Below, piece after piece: positions 37,196 to 45,125 of a stretch of 64,000 nt of DNA. Position 1 is the stretch's first letter. Each line of letters starts with the position of its first letter. The notes under the pieces were generated by a model that was given only the letters and a program-made list of their open reading frames with translations, was not told the DNA's origin and ran no database searches. Both the position numbers and the translations under genes were made by a program. This stretch comes from Caproicibacterium sp. BJN0003 (GTDB taxonomy: Bacteria; Bacillota; Clostridia; Oscillospirales; Acutalibacteraceae), in NCBI RefSeq assembly GCF_026314295.1, contig NZ_CP111108.1:1426001-1490000 (forward strand), written 5' to 3'.

Positions 37196-38101
37196 TTACC
37201 ACTGACAAATCACACTTGGTTTTGCAAAAATTTCGTCAAGTCTTTTTAGAAATGGAATAATAGAATTAAAATCAACTGCTCTATGGTCAAATACTAAACA
37301 CATCGGAAGTATCTTTCTGATGCCAATTCCTTTGTTTCCATCTTTTTGTATATACACGCCCGGCCGTTCCTGAATCGATCCAATTTCAACCGCAAAAACC
37401 TGTGGGGGTACAATTTCCAACAGTGCAAAAGCACCTTTTTGCTCTTTATATAGCGGTCCTATATTCGACACCGTTACGGTACCGGACATGATATCTTTTT
37501 CTGTTAAACGTTCCTTTTCCGGTATCTTATAATAATCTTCTTTTTCCTTACCCTTCAGTCCTTTTACCCTATGTCTGGTAATTTGAGTCGCAATGATTCT
37601 TCTTATGATCGTCAAATGAAATTTCTTTAATTCATTCACTGTATCAGCAAATGCAGCTCTATACAGCATCTCATCCATATTGGTTTTTTCTACTCTTTTT
37701 GATAGATTTAACATATACTCAGCAATTTCATTGAGTGACAGCTTGCCAACATTAGGGATCGCTGGGGGAATCATTTTACCGTCAGATAAAAGCCATGGTA
37801 TTGAAATATTGATTTCATCAAGAATATGTGTTGAGCCTTCGGTTTTCTTGTAATGATATTCTATATAGGAATTTAATTCTGGTGATGCCAATAACCCCTC
37901 GGCAACCACTTTCAGCATCATTGTATTAAACGTAATTTTATATCCAAGCCCTTTTCGTTCCTCGGCAAGTTTTAAAAAGTCATTATAAAAGTCAGTGATA
38001 TCAGGCTCATATACATACGACACATGCGGTACGTTCTTCCATGAAAGTGAAGTCATGTGTGCAACTGTTCTTCTTTGCAGGTTAAATATCTCAGAATCCA
38101 T
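37196..38101 (-). CDS. Free-standing 2-oxoacid dehydrogenase E2/CAT-superfamily acyltransferase
   Basis: The ATG at 38101 follows AAGGGGGG. The 301 residues correspond to the E2 catalytic domain alone: no lipoyl or subunit-binding domain and no E1/E3 genes nearby. Near the C-terminus FDHRAVDFNSIIPFLKRL matches the catalytic DHR-x-x-D motif of E2 and chloramphenicol acetyltransferase, with TVTVSNIGP and RKILPMCLVFDHRAV in the usual order. It lies 58 bases after a condensation-like acyltransferase gene and shares its TetR-controlled promoter, so it probably acyl-transfers to a small molecule or lipid. The substrate is unknown. Confidence 0.78.
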   Translation of the reverse strand: MDSEIFNLQRRTVAHMTSLSWKNVPHVSYVYEPDITDFYNDFLKLAEERKGLGYKITFNTMMLKVVAEGLLASPELNSYIEYHYKKTEGSTHILDEINISIPWLLSDGKMIPPAIPNVGKLSLNEIAEYMLNLSKRVEKTNMDEMLYRAAFADTVNELKKFHLTIIRRIIATQITRHRVKGLKGKEKEDYYKIPEKERLTEKDIMSGTVTVSNIGPLYKEQKGAFALLEIVPPQVFAVEIGSIQERPGVYIQKDGNKGIGIRKILPMCLVFDHRAVDFNSIIPFLKRLDEIFAKPSVICQW

Positions 38102-38159
38102 GAAAATCCCCCCCTTAGATAAACCAAATTTGAGCTGCAATCTTTCTTGGCGGTTTCCC

Positions 38160-39416
38160 TCAATTTATGCTTTGTAATTCTCGCATGAAATCGTCCAGGA
38201 AGTCAATGATTATTTTTTGATCGTCCTGTGTTCCATATAGATTCACGCATAATGTTGCTTGATCATCAAATGTGGTAAGTGAAACTTGAAAGTTTGGAAT
38301 GTATTTGATAGAACCCGTCATATAAGCATCCATCATTTTAGAACTGCCGAAAACAAGGCGATCTTTATTTAGAATTCCAATATTCGTAAAAGCAATTGGA
38401 GGATTCGAAAAATATTTTTTTAAAAGATCATAAGCCATTTTATAAGGAAGCACCGTAAAAAGTTTTTCTAAGAGGGCAATATTTTTGATACATCCCAGAT
38501 TGTTTTTTTGTGCATCCATTTCTTTTTTAACTTTGAAAAGCGTACTTTCAAAGCTGTCTCCCAAATCCGGACCAACATAGCAACTGAGGTTTGACATTAA
38601 ATTGCAAACCCCTCCCGCTTTATGCTCTGGAAGAAATCTTCTTAAATCAATGGCACAGGGCAATGGGGCGATATCCCCGAAGAAGCGGAAAAGCACCCGC
38701 AAAAGAGCTGTCATCATGATGTCATTGATGCTGGCGTGATGGTTTTTGGCATAGCTTTTCAAAAGCAAAAACTGTTGGCGCGGAATTTTTCTGATTTCAA
38801 TAAAAGGATTGGAAAGGTCCCCTTCAAAATGAAATTCTTGATCTCCATGAGGGTTTAACTGAGCTTTGGAACAATAGATTTTCATTCGGTCTCTCAGGGA
38901 ATGCGCCTTCAGAATTTGTCGAACGCTTCGATCCTCAATCATAGACCTAATACGAACTTGTTTTTGATCTTTCAAACAGGTATAAGTTGCCGCAAGCTTA
39001 TAAAGAATCTCTTTAAAACCGGCAGCATCGCACAGCATATGGTTCATTAAAACGCAAATAGTATCCGTCTTTCCTTTTCTTATCACGCCGATTTTCATCT
39101 GGGGGCCTTTTTCCAAATCAAGCTCTTGACAAAGGAATTTTTGAGCCGTAAAACTAGAGTCTTTTGTCTCAATAAGAGATACCATCTGATCCGACGTATA
39201 GCCATAATCCACCCACACAGGACGATGTGGATAGGTATCTTTAAAACCACAGCGAATAAAAGGAAAAGCATCTGCCAAAAGATTAACGGCCTGCTTTACC
39301 CATGTACAATTGAGTTCATCTGAAAACTCTGCGGTAAAATGAAGAACATGATTGTTGATCTGTTTTACTTCAAACAAATTTTGGAGAATATCCCACGCTT
39401 CCACATGATATTCCAT
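38160..39416 (-). CDS. Condensation-domain-like (BAHD/PapA/wax ester synthase type) acyltransferase
   Basis: The 418-residue protein has the two-lobe CAT-fold layout. Near residue 133 sits MNHMLCDAAGF, a fit to the HxxxD catalytic motif (H-M-L-C-D). Later segments NDIMMTALLRVLF, CAIDLRRFLP, SNLSCYVG and FTNIGILNKDRLVFG match the second lobe of alcohol-acyltransferase and WES-like families. It starts 34 bases from the first operator and is the first gene of the TetR-controlled unit. Together with the next gene it suggests acylation of a lipid, sugar or secondary metabolite. No acyl-carrier or polyketide genes are nearby. Confidence 0.72.
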   Translation of the reverse strand: MEYHVEAWDILQNLFEVKQINNHVLHFTAEFSDELNCTWVKQAVNLLADAFPFIRCGFKDTYPHRPVWVDYGYTSDQMVSLIETKDSSFTAQKFLCQELDLEKGPQMKIGVIRKGKTDTICVLMNHMLCDAAGFKEILYKLAATYTCLKDQKQVRIRSMIEDRSVRQILKAHSLRDRMKIYCSKAQLNPHGDQEFHFEGDLSNPFIEIRKIPRQQFLLLKSYAKNHHASINDIMMTALLRVLFRFFGDIAPLPCAIDLRRFLPEHKAGGVCNLMSNLSCYVGPDLGDSFESTLFKVKKEMDAQKNNLGCIKNIALLEKLFTVLPYKMAYDLLKKYFSNPPIAFTNIGILNKDRLVFGSSKMMDAYMTGSIKYIPNFQVSLTTFDDQATLCVNLYGTQDDQKIIIDFLDDFMRELQSIN

Positions 39417-39450
39417 TCTGGTTTTTCCCCCTCTGTAAAATGACCAGTTA

Positions 39451-39482
39451 ATATAAATTCGAATTACTATTCGAATTTATAT
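39451..39482. promoter_or_regulatory. Operator 1: 14-bp perfect inverted repeat
   Basis: ATATAAATTCGAAT - TACT - ATTCGAATTTATAT. It abuts the -10 element of the acyltransferase promoter, so a bound repressor would block open-complex formation. Confidence 0.8.
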
Positions 39483-39508
39483 TATAGCTCATCTACATAA
39501 AGTGTCAA
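39481..39508 (-). promoter_or_regulatory. Promoter of the acyltransferase operon
   Basis: Minus-strand TTGACA (39503-39508) and TATAAT (39481-39486), 16 bases apart, placed between the two operators. Confidence 0.8.
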
Positions 39509-39512
39509 TGTT

Positions 39513-39532
39513 TTTCGAATAATCATTCGAAA
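39513..39532. promoter_or_regulatory. Operator 2: TTTCGAAT-N4-ATTCGAAA
   Basis: A perfect 8-bp inverted repeat with the same TTCGAAT-N4-ATTCGAA core as operator 1, lying between the two divergent -35 elements. Confidence 0.78.
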
Positions 39533-39535
39533 TAA

Positions 39536-39564
39536 TTGACAGGCATACTGCTGCATTGTAAAAT
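39536..39564 (+). promoter_or_regulatory. Promoter of the tetR gene
   Basis: TTGACA (39536-39541), 17-base spacer, TAAAAT (39559-39564). Operator 2 ends four bases upstream of the -35, which suits autoregulation. Confidence 0.75.
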
Positions 39565-39589
39565 GAGCTTAGATAGGAGAAATCGTACG

Positions 39590-40216
39590 ATGGACAAAAA
39601 AAGAATTACCAGTAAATTTAAGCAGACCCGCAGCGCCAACACCAGGCAAGCCATAGTGGAAGCGGCTGAATCATGCTTTTGTCAAAAAGGATATTTTGAA
39701 ACATCTATGAAAGAGCTGGCAGCTGCTGCAAAGGTATCGGTTGGAAGTTTTTATTTTTATTTTAAAGACAAAGATGAACTTTTAATGGAAGTTTATCGAA
39801 ATCAGAATGAGCGGTTCATTCAAACAATCAGCAATTCGCTCCATAAAACCGCACAATATAAAGCAGATAGAAAAGCTTGGCTTCATGAGTTTATTTTGGA
39901 CTTGCTCCAAACTTATGGAAAATCGGCAAAAATGAGATCTGAGCTGAGGGTCCTCAATTATGAGAATTCTAAAATTTCCCGGCAAAAAGGATTAATTTCT
40001 GAGCAAGCATTAAGCCATATTATGAAGTCTATTGAAAATTCGCCTATGATTAACGACTTAAAAGTGAAAAATTCACGGATTGCGATTTTGATGGTTACCG
40101 ATATCGTAAATTTCACCTATGATCGTATTGCCGACGAAAACGAATACCAAGAAGACAATAAAAATGATATTATCGAAGAATGCTTTGACATCGTTTATAA
40201 GTATCTATTTTTATAA
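39590..40216 (+). CDS. TetR/AcrR family transcriptional regulator
   Basis: The ATG at 39590 follows TAGGAGA. Residues about 15-62 form the helix-turn-helix: RQAIVEAAESCFCQKGYFETSMKELAAAAKVSVGSFYFYFKDKDELL, a clear TetR signature. The remaining ~145 residues are the helical ligand domain. It is divergent from the acyltransferase operon, and the shared intergenic stretch holds two copies of TTCGAAT-N4-ATTCGAA placed over both promoters, so it very likely represses both units and is released by an unknown, possibly lipidic, ligand. Confidence 0.92.
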   Translation: MDKKRITSKFKQTRSANTRQAIVEAAESCFCQKGYFETSMKELAAAAKVSVGSFYFYFKDKDELLMEVYRNQNERFIQTISNSLHKTAQYKADRKAWLHEFILDLLQTYGKSAKMRSELRVLNYENSKISRQKGLISEQALSHIMKSIENSPMINDLKVKNSRIAILMVTDIVNFTYDRIADENEYQEDNKNDIIEECFDIVYKYLFL

Positions 40217-40289
40217 TGTGAACATTTTTCACATGAAGCTTTATCATTAGAGCTGCTTTTTAGCTGTATTTTTTGTATTTTAATATTAT

Positions 40290-40502
40290 TTTGCATCTTG
40301 GTTCTGCGAACTTGCCGTACCAATATTGGTATTGGTCATTTGTAACCTGATCGACTATGTTACCGGCTTAGATGCAGCATCAAAGCACGGTCAAAAAATC
40401 AGTAGCTGCCAAAGTATTTAGGGCATTGCAAAAAAGGTTTGCATGTAGCTTTTAGCAGCAGTCGGCGCTGTTATTCGATTAGCCGCTTTGCTATGCAGGT
40501 GA
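40290..40502 (+). pseudogene. Decayed phage holin (toxin-secretion/phage-lysis holin family)
   Basis: Reading the frame of GAA at 40308 gives ELAVPILVLVICNLIDYVTG, then LDAASKHGQKISS, then GIAKKVCM and LLAAVGAVIRLAALL, interrupted by two stop codons. The order of segments, D-Y-x-T-G after a hydrophobic helix, a GQKISS linker, GIAKKV and a second helix, is that of phage holin family 4-type proteins. There is no start codon with a ribosome site. No other phage genes are visible in 40217-40924. Confidence 0.6.
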
Positions 40503-40689
40503 CAATTTCGGAATAACAATGCTAATCACGTCACACATAGCCGTTTGGCTTATTTAATGGATTAATCAGTATTCTCGGAAACTTAGAGTACCTCCCCCGA
40601 TTCCTTAGGGTGTCTAGTTTCGATGCTTGAAAACAAGGTCAATTCTCAGGTACCAGACAATTCCAACAATCAAAAGTATTTATGGATAT

Positions 40690-40750
40690 ATAAAACCATC
40701 CCCCAGTTATCCTTTCAAGGACGGCTGGGGGACTTTTTGTTGTCAATGGC
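40690..40750 (+). repeat. Dispersed hairpin repeat, copy C
   Basis: This is the third copy of the family at 2246 and 4881: TAAAACCATCCCCCAG, arm, loop, CTGGGGGA, then CTTTTTGTTGTCAATGGCCTAA. It lies about 190 bases past the holin remnant. It ends in a T run on the plus strand and could serve as a terminator. Confidence 0.6.
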
Positions 40751-40924
40751 CTAAATTTCATATCTACAGAATGCAAATAACTAGAATTTTCTTTGTCTTT
40801 AGACAGTATTGGAAGCTTTGTATAATAAACAATATTTTTTCTTTTCATGCTTCATGCCATAAATGCACAAAAAAATCACCCCGCAAGGGGGTGATAAAAG
40901 CAGTGTGTTTTTAAAAAAAGCGAT

Positions 40925-41884
40925 TCATTTTTCCTGCGTATTAGCAGAATCGGAAATCTTCCTCATATGATTTGCCATCAAATTTGCGACGATCGAACCG
41001 GAAAAATTGTGCCAAACACTAAAGATTGCGCCCGGAATTGCGGCGGCCGGTGAAAAGTGCGCAGTGGCAAGGGTAACAGCCAGACCGGAATTCTGCATGC
41101 CAACTTCAATCGCAACGGCGTTGCGCTTTGCTTCATCCATCCCAAGCAGTTTTGCACCGAGAAAGCCAAGACCGTAACCGCACATATTATGAAGAACAAC
41201 CACTACACAGATCAAAAGGCCGCTTGTCATGATCTTTGCTGCATTCCCACCGACAACGGCACCGATAATCAGCACAATAGCGGTTACAGAAATCAACGGC
41301 AGCACATCGCTGAATGCCGTAACTTTATCCCCAAACAGCTTGTGAACAATTAGTCCAAGCGCAATTGGAAGCAAAACGACCTGACAGATGGAAAGAAACA
41401 TTCCCCAGAAAGATACCGACACCCATGTCCCGGCAAGCCACCAAGTCAGCAACGGCGTCATTAACGGCGCTGCGAGAGTGGAAACCATCGTCATGCTAAC
41501 AGAAAGAGCCACGTCACCCTTTGCCAGATAAGTCATAACGTTGGAAGACGTTCCGCCCGGGCAAGTGCCAACCAGGATTACACCTACCGCCAATTCCGCC
41601 GGCAACTGGAAAATTTTTGCCAATGCGAATGCGAGGAGCGGCATAACTGTAAACTGAAACAGGAAACCCGCAAAAACATCCTTCGGTCTGCGAAAGACCT
41701 CTCTAAAGTCAGAAAGTTTCAACGTCAGGCCCATGCCAAACATCACGATTCCCAACAGGAGCGTAACATGGGGAGCAGCCCAGGTAAAGGCATGTGGAGA
41801 AATCAGTGCAACAACAGCGACGGCCAGCGAGAGAACTGCCATATATTTTCCGGCAAGATCACTCAGTTTTTTTAAAGCATTCAT
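40925..41884 (-). CDS. Bile acid:sodium symporter (BASS) family transporter under T-box control
   Basis: I start at the ATG at 41884 (MNALKKLSDLAGKYM), preceded by GGAGGGG. The in-frame region further upstream is the T-box terminator, not protein. The 319-residue product has about nine or ten helices with family features MFGMGLTLKLSDF, GTCPGGTSSNVMTYLAKGDVALSVSMT and AIEVGMQNSGLAVTLATAHFSP. BASS proteins import organic acids with sodium; members transport bile acids, pantothenate or 2-keto acids. Control by an aminoacyl-tRNA-sensing leader with a probable isoleucine specifier points to a branched-chain keto acid or precursor. That substrate is inference. Confidence 0.85.
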   Translation of the reverse strand: MNALKKLSDLAGKYMAVLSLAVAVVALISPHAFTWAAPHVTLLLGIVMFGMGLTLKLSDFREVFRRPKDVFAGFLFQFTVMPLLAFALAKIFQLPAELAVGVILVGTCPGGTSSNVMTYLAKGDVALSVSMTMVSTLAAPLMTPLLTWWLAGTWVSVSFWGMFLSICQVVLLPIALGLIVHKLFGDKVTAFSDVLPLISVTAIVLIIGAVVGGNAAKIMTSGLLICVVVVLHNMCGYGLGFLGAKLLGMDEAKRNAVAIEVGMQNSGLAVTLATAHFSPAAAIPGAIFSVWHNFSGSIVANLMANHMRKISDSANTQEK

Positions 41885-41959
41885 AATTTTCCCCTCCAAA
41901 ACATTTGAACACATCGAGACAACCACGCATGATCTGCAGAATTTTCCATACAGACGCCA

Positions 41960-42241
41960 AAAGGGCTTTTGCCTCCAAAGAGGCAAAAGCCCTGAAAAGC
42001 TTCTGCGGTACCACTCTTTTTGCCATCCTTTAGGACAGCCGCTCGTAGGCATCATCTTTGAATGCCCGGCAATATAACGGTTGCCAGCCGTTCGCTCCTA
42101 CGCAGACCAAAAGGCCCTTCAGATGAATGCTTATGGGTGATATTTTACGTGAACCCCACCATGCCTCGCACCAACCGGCAATTCTCTTTCGCGGGGAAAG
42201 CACGCTACTTTTCCCAATCATCGCATTTGTCTATTTGTGTT
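41960..42241 (-). promoter_or_regulatory. T-box riboswitch, specifier probably AUC (isoleucine)
   Basis: On the minus strand the leader begins near 42241. It has a stem I base ATGC/GCAT with GAAAAGTAG, an AGAGAATTGCCGGTTGGTGCGAGGC-type region, a specifier-loop segment AATATCACCC (AUC followed by ACC), the T-box AGAGTGGTACCGCAGAA (complement of 42001-42017), and a terminator hairpin (41962-41993, AGGGCTTTTGCCTC and its complement). Uncharged tRNA binding would favour the antiterminator and expression of the transporter gene. The specifier register is my alignment by eye. Confidence 0.88.
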
Positions 42242-42247
42242 TTCCTT

Positions 42248-42276
42248 ACTATAACCGACCACTTCAGATTTGTCAA
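42248..42276 (-). promoter_or_regulatory. Promoter of the T-box leader
   Basis: Minus-strand TTGACA (42271-42276), 17-base spacer, TATAGT (42248-42253). Confidence 0.8.
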
Positions 42277-42547
42277 GATGTTTTTAGAAAAAATCGATAA
42301 AAACTCCCGTATGTCACACTTTAATATTTTCATATTGCGAATAAAACAATTTAGCGAACTTTTTGACTTTGTACTGAGTATCTTCCAATTAAAAAGAATC
42401 TCTATCGACTGCCTCCTTCTAGATGGTTAGTGGTACTTTTTATATGTGAATATATTTCACGTTCCTATTCAAAAATTTAGCTGTATAATACAGCTACTAA
42501 TCTAATATTTCGATGCTCTTCGATATCAAAACGATTTCAAAAATCAA

Positions 42548-42597
42548 AAATAAAATCCCCGGGAAGCCGCATAAATACTGGCTTTCCGAGGATTTTT
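42548..42597 (-). terminator. Terminator after tRNA-CAU
   Basis: AAAATCCTCGGAAAGCC pairs with GGCTTCCCGGGGATTTT on the minus strand, followed by ATTTTTG. Confidence 0.8.
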
Positions 42598-42600
42598 GTT

Positions 42601-42677
42601 TGGTGGGCCATCTAGGACTCGAACCCAGCACCAACCGGTTATGAGCCGGTAGCTCTAACCAACTGAGCTAATGGCCC
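42601..42677 (-). tRNA. tRNA with CAU anticodon (Met elongator or Ile2)
   Basis: 77 nt, acceptor GGGCCAT/ATGGCCC with discriminator A and encoded CCA, D arm AGCTCAGTTGGTTAGAGC, anticodon loop CTCATAA, T loop GTTCGAGTCC. CAU is used by initiator and elongator tRNA-Met and by lysidine-modified tRNA-Ile2. The sequence is not an initiator type (no C1 mismatch or GGG/CCC anticodon stem), but Met and Ile2 cannot be separated by eye. Confidence 0.92.
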
Positions 42678-42718
42678 GTGTTTTGCAGAAAACATGTAGT
42701 TTCTGCAAAGAAATAAAA

Positions 42719-42750
42719 AGAATCCGGACGTAAAAGCAACGTCCGGATTC
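42719..42750 (-). terminator. Terminator between tRNA-Asn and tRNA-CAU
   Basis: A perfect 12-bp stem GAATCCGGACGT / ACGTCCGGATTC followed on the minus strand by CTTTTTA ends the tRNA-Glu/5S/tRNA-Asn transcript. Confidence 0.85.
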
Positions 42751-42755
42751 AGCCT

Positions 42756-42831
42756 TGGCTCCCCAAGTTGGACTCGAACCAACGACCCTGCGATTAACAG
42801 TCGCATGCTCTACCGGCTGAGCTATTGAGGA
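42756..42831 (-). tRNA. tRNA-Asn (anticodon GUU)
   Basis: 76 nt with acceptor TCCTCAA/TTGGGGA, discriminator G, encoded CCA, anticodon loop CTGTTAA and T loop GTTCGAGTCC. It lies 8 bases after the 5S rRNA. Confidence 0.95.
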
Positions 42832-42839
42832 ATATCTAT

Positions 42840-42955
<116 letters not shown>

Positions 42956-43007
42956 TGATCGAATGTCTTTCGGCAATGATCGTGCTTCTCTATGGGATTT
43001 ATTCATT

Positions 43008-43082
43008 TGGTGACCCGTGCGGGATTCGAACCCACGTTAACGGCGTGAGAGGCCGCTGTCTTAGCCACTTGACCAACGGGCC
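43008..43082 (-). tRNA. tRNA-Glu (anticodon CUC)
   Basis: 75 nt with acceptor GGCCCGT/ACGGGTC (one G-U pair), discriminator A, encoded CCA, anticodon stem GCGGC/GCCGT and loop CTCTCAC giving CUC. It is the first gene of the transcript that continues into the 5S rRNA. Confidence 0.93.
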
Positions 43083-43114
43083 GAATTCAGCGCTGCTTCA
43101 TAGGAAGCTTTTTA

Positions 43115-43143
43115 ATTATACAAAAACACATTGCTTCTGTCAA
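43115..43143 (-). promoter_or_regulatory. Promoter of the tRNA-Glu / 5S rRNA / tRNA-Asn unit
   Basis: Minus-strand TTGACA (43138-43143), 17-base spacer, TATAAT (43115-43120), about 30 bases upstream of tRNA-Glu. It shows that the 5S gene is transcribed with tRNAs, not from a full rRNA operon. The rest of 43144-43400 contains no gene. Confidence 0.88.
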
Positions 43144-43408
43144 GGCCTTTTTTTCATTAATTCTTTATTTTCCGTTATTTTATAAAAATATCATCAGAAT
43201 TATGGCTTTTATTTTCTTTTTTACACTTAAAAAATAAAACCATCCTTTTCATTTTATCTCTTTTTTTAACATTTAAAACGAAATCCTTTTAGAGAAGCAA
43301 TTGCACCACTAAAGAATTGTGTTATAATAAAAGTGATATTTGTGGCAAGTCTGCTCGGTAAATAGATTTGCTCAAACCCACAATTTAAGATAAAAGGAGG
43401 GGCTTTTC

Positions 43409-45070
43409 ATGCCCAATACCGATGTCCGCCGTAAGGTGAATGTGATCGGTCACCAACATCCTGATACAGATTCCATCTGTTCTGCGATTGCATATGCTTA
43501 TTTAAAGAAAAAACTTGGGATCAACGCTGAAGCACGCCGCGCTGGTCTTTTAAATCGAGAAACTGAATTTGTTTTGAAATATTTTGGTGTCAAATCCCCT
43601 AGGCTTTGCACTGATGTCAGCCCTCAGGTAAAAGATATTGACATTCGCTGTCAGCCCGGAGTAGATGGAAACATGTCGCTAAAGTCTGCATGGATGCTGA
43701 TGCGCAGTGTAGAGATTGATACACTCTGCATTACAAATTCCCAAAAAGAACTTCTTGGTATTATTACCATTCGGGATATTGCAACTGCCAATATGGATTT
43801 ATTAGATACTGCCGTCCTTTCCAAAGCGCATACCCCCTATAGAAATGTTGTACAAACCCTGGAAGGTAAAATGATTCTCGGTGATGAAGATGCCGTGATC
43901 GACAAGGGCAACATCTTTATTGGAGCCGCTACACCAGACGCCATGGAAGAATATGTTGAAGAAGGCGATATGGTCATCCTTTCCAACCGTTACGAAAGTC
44001 AACTTTGCGCCATTGAATGCGGTGCTGGATGTATTATCATCTGTGGTGGTCTCGCCGCTCCAAAAACCATTATTGCACGCGCAACAGAAAAAGGATGCAG
44101 AATTATTACGACTCCTCATCCTATTTACGACGTTGCAAAACTAATCAGTCAGGCTGCTCCCATCAGTCATTATATGACAAAAGATAATATCAGTAAATTC
44201 AATTTGAACACACCAGTTGAAGATGCTCACAAAGTAATGGCCAGTGTTCGGTTCCGCTATTTCCCCGTTTTAAATGATAATGGCCTTTATTGTGGTGTTA
44301 TCAGCAGACGAAACTTACTGAATGTTCACCGCAAACAGATTATTTTGGTTGACCACAATGAAAAGACGCAAGCTGTAGATGGCCTTGACCAAGCAGAGAT
44401 TCTTGAAATCATCGACCATCATCGTCTGAAGGCTGTAGAAACCATGAATCCCGTTTATTTCCGCAATGTCCCAATGGGATGCACTTGTACGATTGTCTAT
44501 CAAATGTTTCATGAAAACAATGTGGAAATTCCAAAAGAGATTGCCGGTCTGCTGCTCTCCGCAATCCTTTCGGATACTCTGATGTTCCGCAGCCCAACCT
44601 GCACCCCTGTTGACAAAGCAGTAGCCGAAGAACTCGCTAAAACTGCCAACATCAACATTCCTCAATATGCCGAGCAAATGTTTGAAGCTGGTGCAGATCT
44701 AACCGGAAAAAATGCAGAAGAAGTTTTTCTATCAGACTTCAAGATTTTCAGTCGTGGAGATGTCCGTTTCGGTGTCGGTCAAGGAACCTATATGACTAAA
44801 AAGTCAAAAATTGCCGCTAAAAAGCTAGTTGGTCCTTATTTATCAGAAGCGGCTGCATATCAGGGAATTCCGATGATTTTTTACATGTTTACCGACGTGC
44901 CCGGAGAATCAACCGATTTGATGTTCACCGGACCTCACGCTGCTGCGATTATCGAAAAAGCATTTCACGTAAAGACTCAAGGAGACTGTGCTGTTTTGCC
45001 GGGCTTAATGAGCCGCAAAAAGCAATTGATTCCACCTTTAATGGCAGCAATTCAAGAAGAAATGCAATAA
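43409..45070 (+). CDS. ppaC: Manganese-dependent inorganic pyrophosphatase with CBS-DRTGG-CBS insert
   Basis: The 553-residue family II enzyme hydrolyses pyrophosphate. The DHH domain opens with IGHQHPDTDSICSAIAYAY. After about residue 70, two CBS motifs flank a DRTGG domain (about 75-300; CITNSQKELLGIITIRDI and FPVLNDNGLYCGVISRRNL), the nucleotide-sensing insert of clostridial enzymes that adenine nucleotides inhibit or activate. The core resumes with VDHNEK, IIDHHRLKAVET, CTCTIVYQMF, LLSAILSDTLMFRSPT and the C-terminal DHHA2 domain ending near SRKKQLIPPL. AAAGGAGG precedes the ATG. Confidence 0.95.
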   Translation: MPNTDVRRKVNVIGHQHPDTDSICSAIAYAYLKKKLGINAEARRAGLLNRETEFVLKYFGVKSPRLCTDVSPQVKDIDIRCQPGVDGNMSLKSAWMLMRSVEIDTLCITNSQKELLGIITIRDIATANMDLLDTAVLSKAHTPYRNVVQTLEGKMILGDEDAVIDKGNIFIGAATPDAMEEYVEEGDMVILSNRYESQLCAIECGAGCIIICGGLAAPKTIIARATEKGCRIITTPHPIYDVAKLISQAAPISHYMTKDNISKFNLNTPVEDAHKVMASVRFRYFPVLNDNGLYCGVISRRNLLNVHRKQIILVDHNEKTQAVDGLDQAEILEIIDHHRLKAVETMNPVYFRNVPMGCTCTIVYQMFHENNVEIPKEIAGLLLSAILSDTLMFRSPTCTPVDKAVAEELAKTANINIPQYAEQMFEAGADLTGKNAEEVFLSDFKIFSRGDVRFGVGQGTYMTKKSKIAAKKLVGPYLSEAAAYQGIPMIFYMFTDVPGESTDLMFTGPHAAAIIEKAFHVKTQGDCAVLPGLMSRKKQLIPPLMAAIQEEMQ

Positions 45071-45083
45071 AAGCATTTAAAAT

Positions 45084-45114
45084 AAGCGCTTCGGAATTTT
45101 CCGGAGCGCTTTTT
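45084..45114. terminator. Bidirectional terminator after ppaC
   Basis: AAGCGCTTCGGAA / TTCCGGAGCGCTTTTT, between converging genes. Confidence 0.85.
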
Positions 45115-45125
45115 ATATGATCTTT

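Noticed and set aside
41885-42055. Extended N-terminus for the BASS transporter
   Set aside because: The extra codons translate the T-box sequence and its terminator; the real start has GGAGGGG at 41884.
43144-43400. Residual 23S rRNA upstream of the 5S gene
   Set aside because: The stretch is AT-rich, contains the tRNA-Glu promoter, and shows no rRNA-like sequence.
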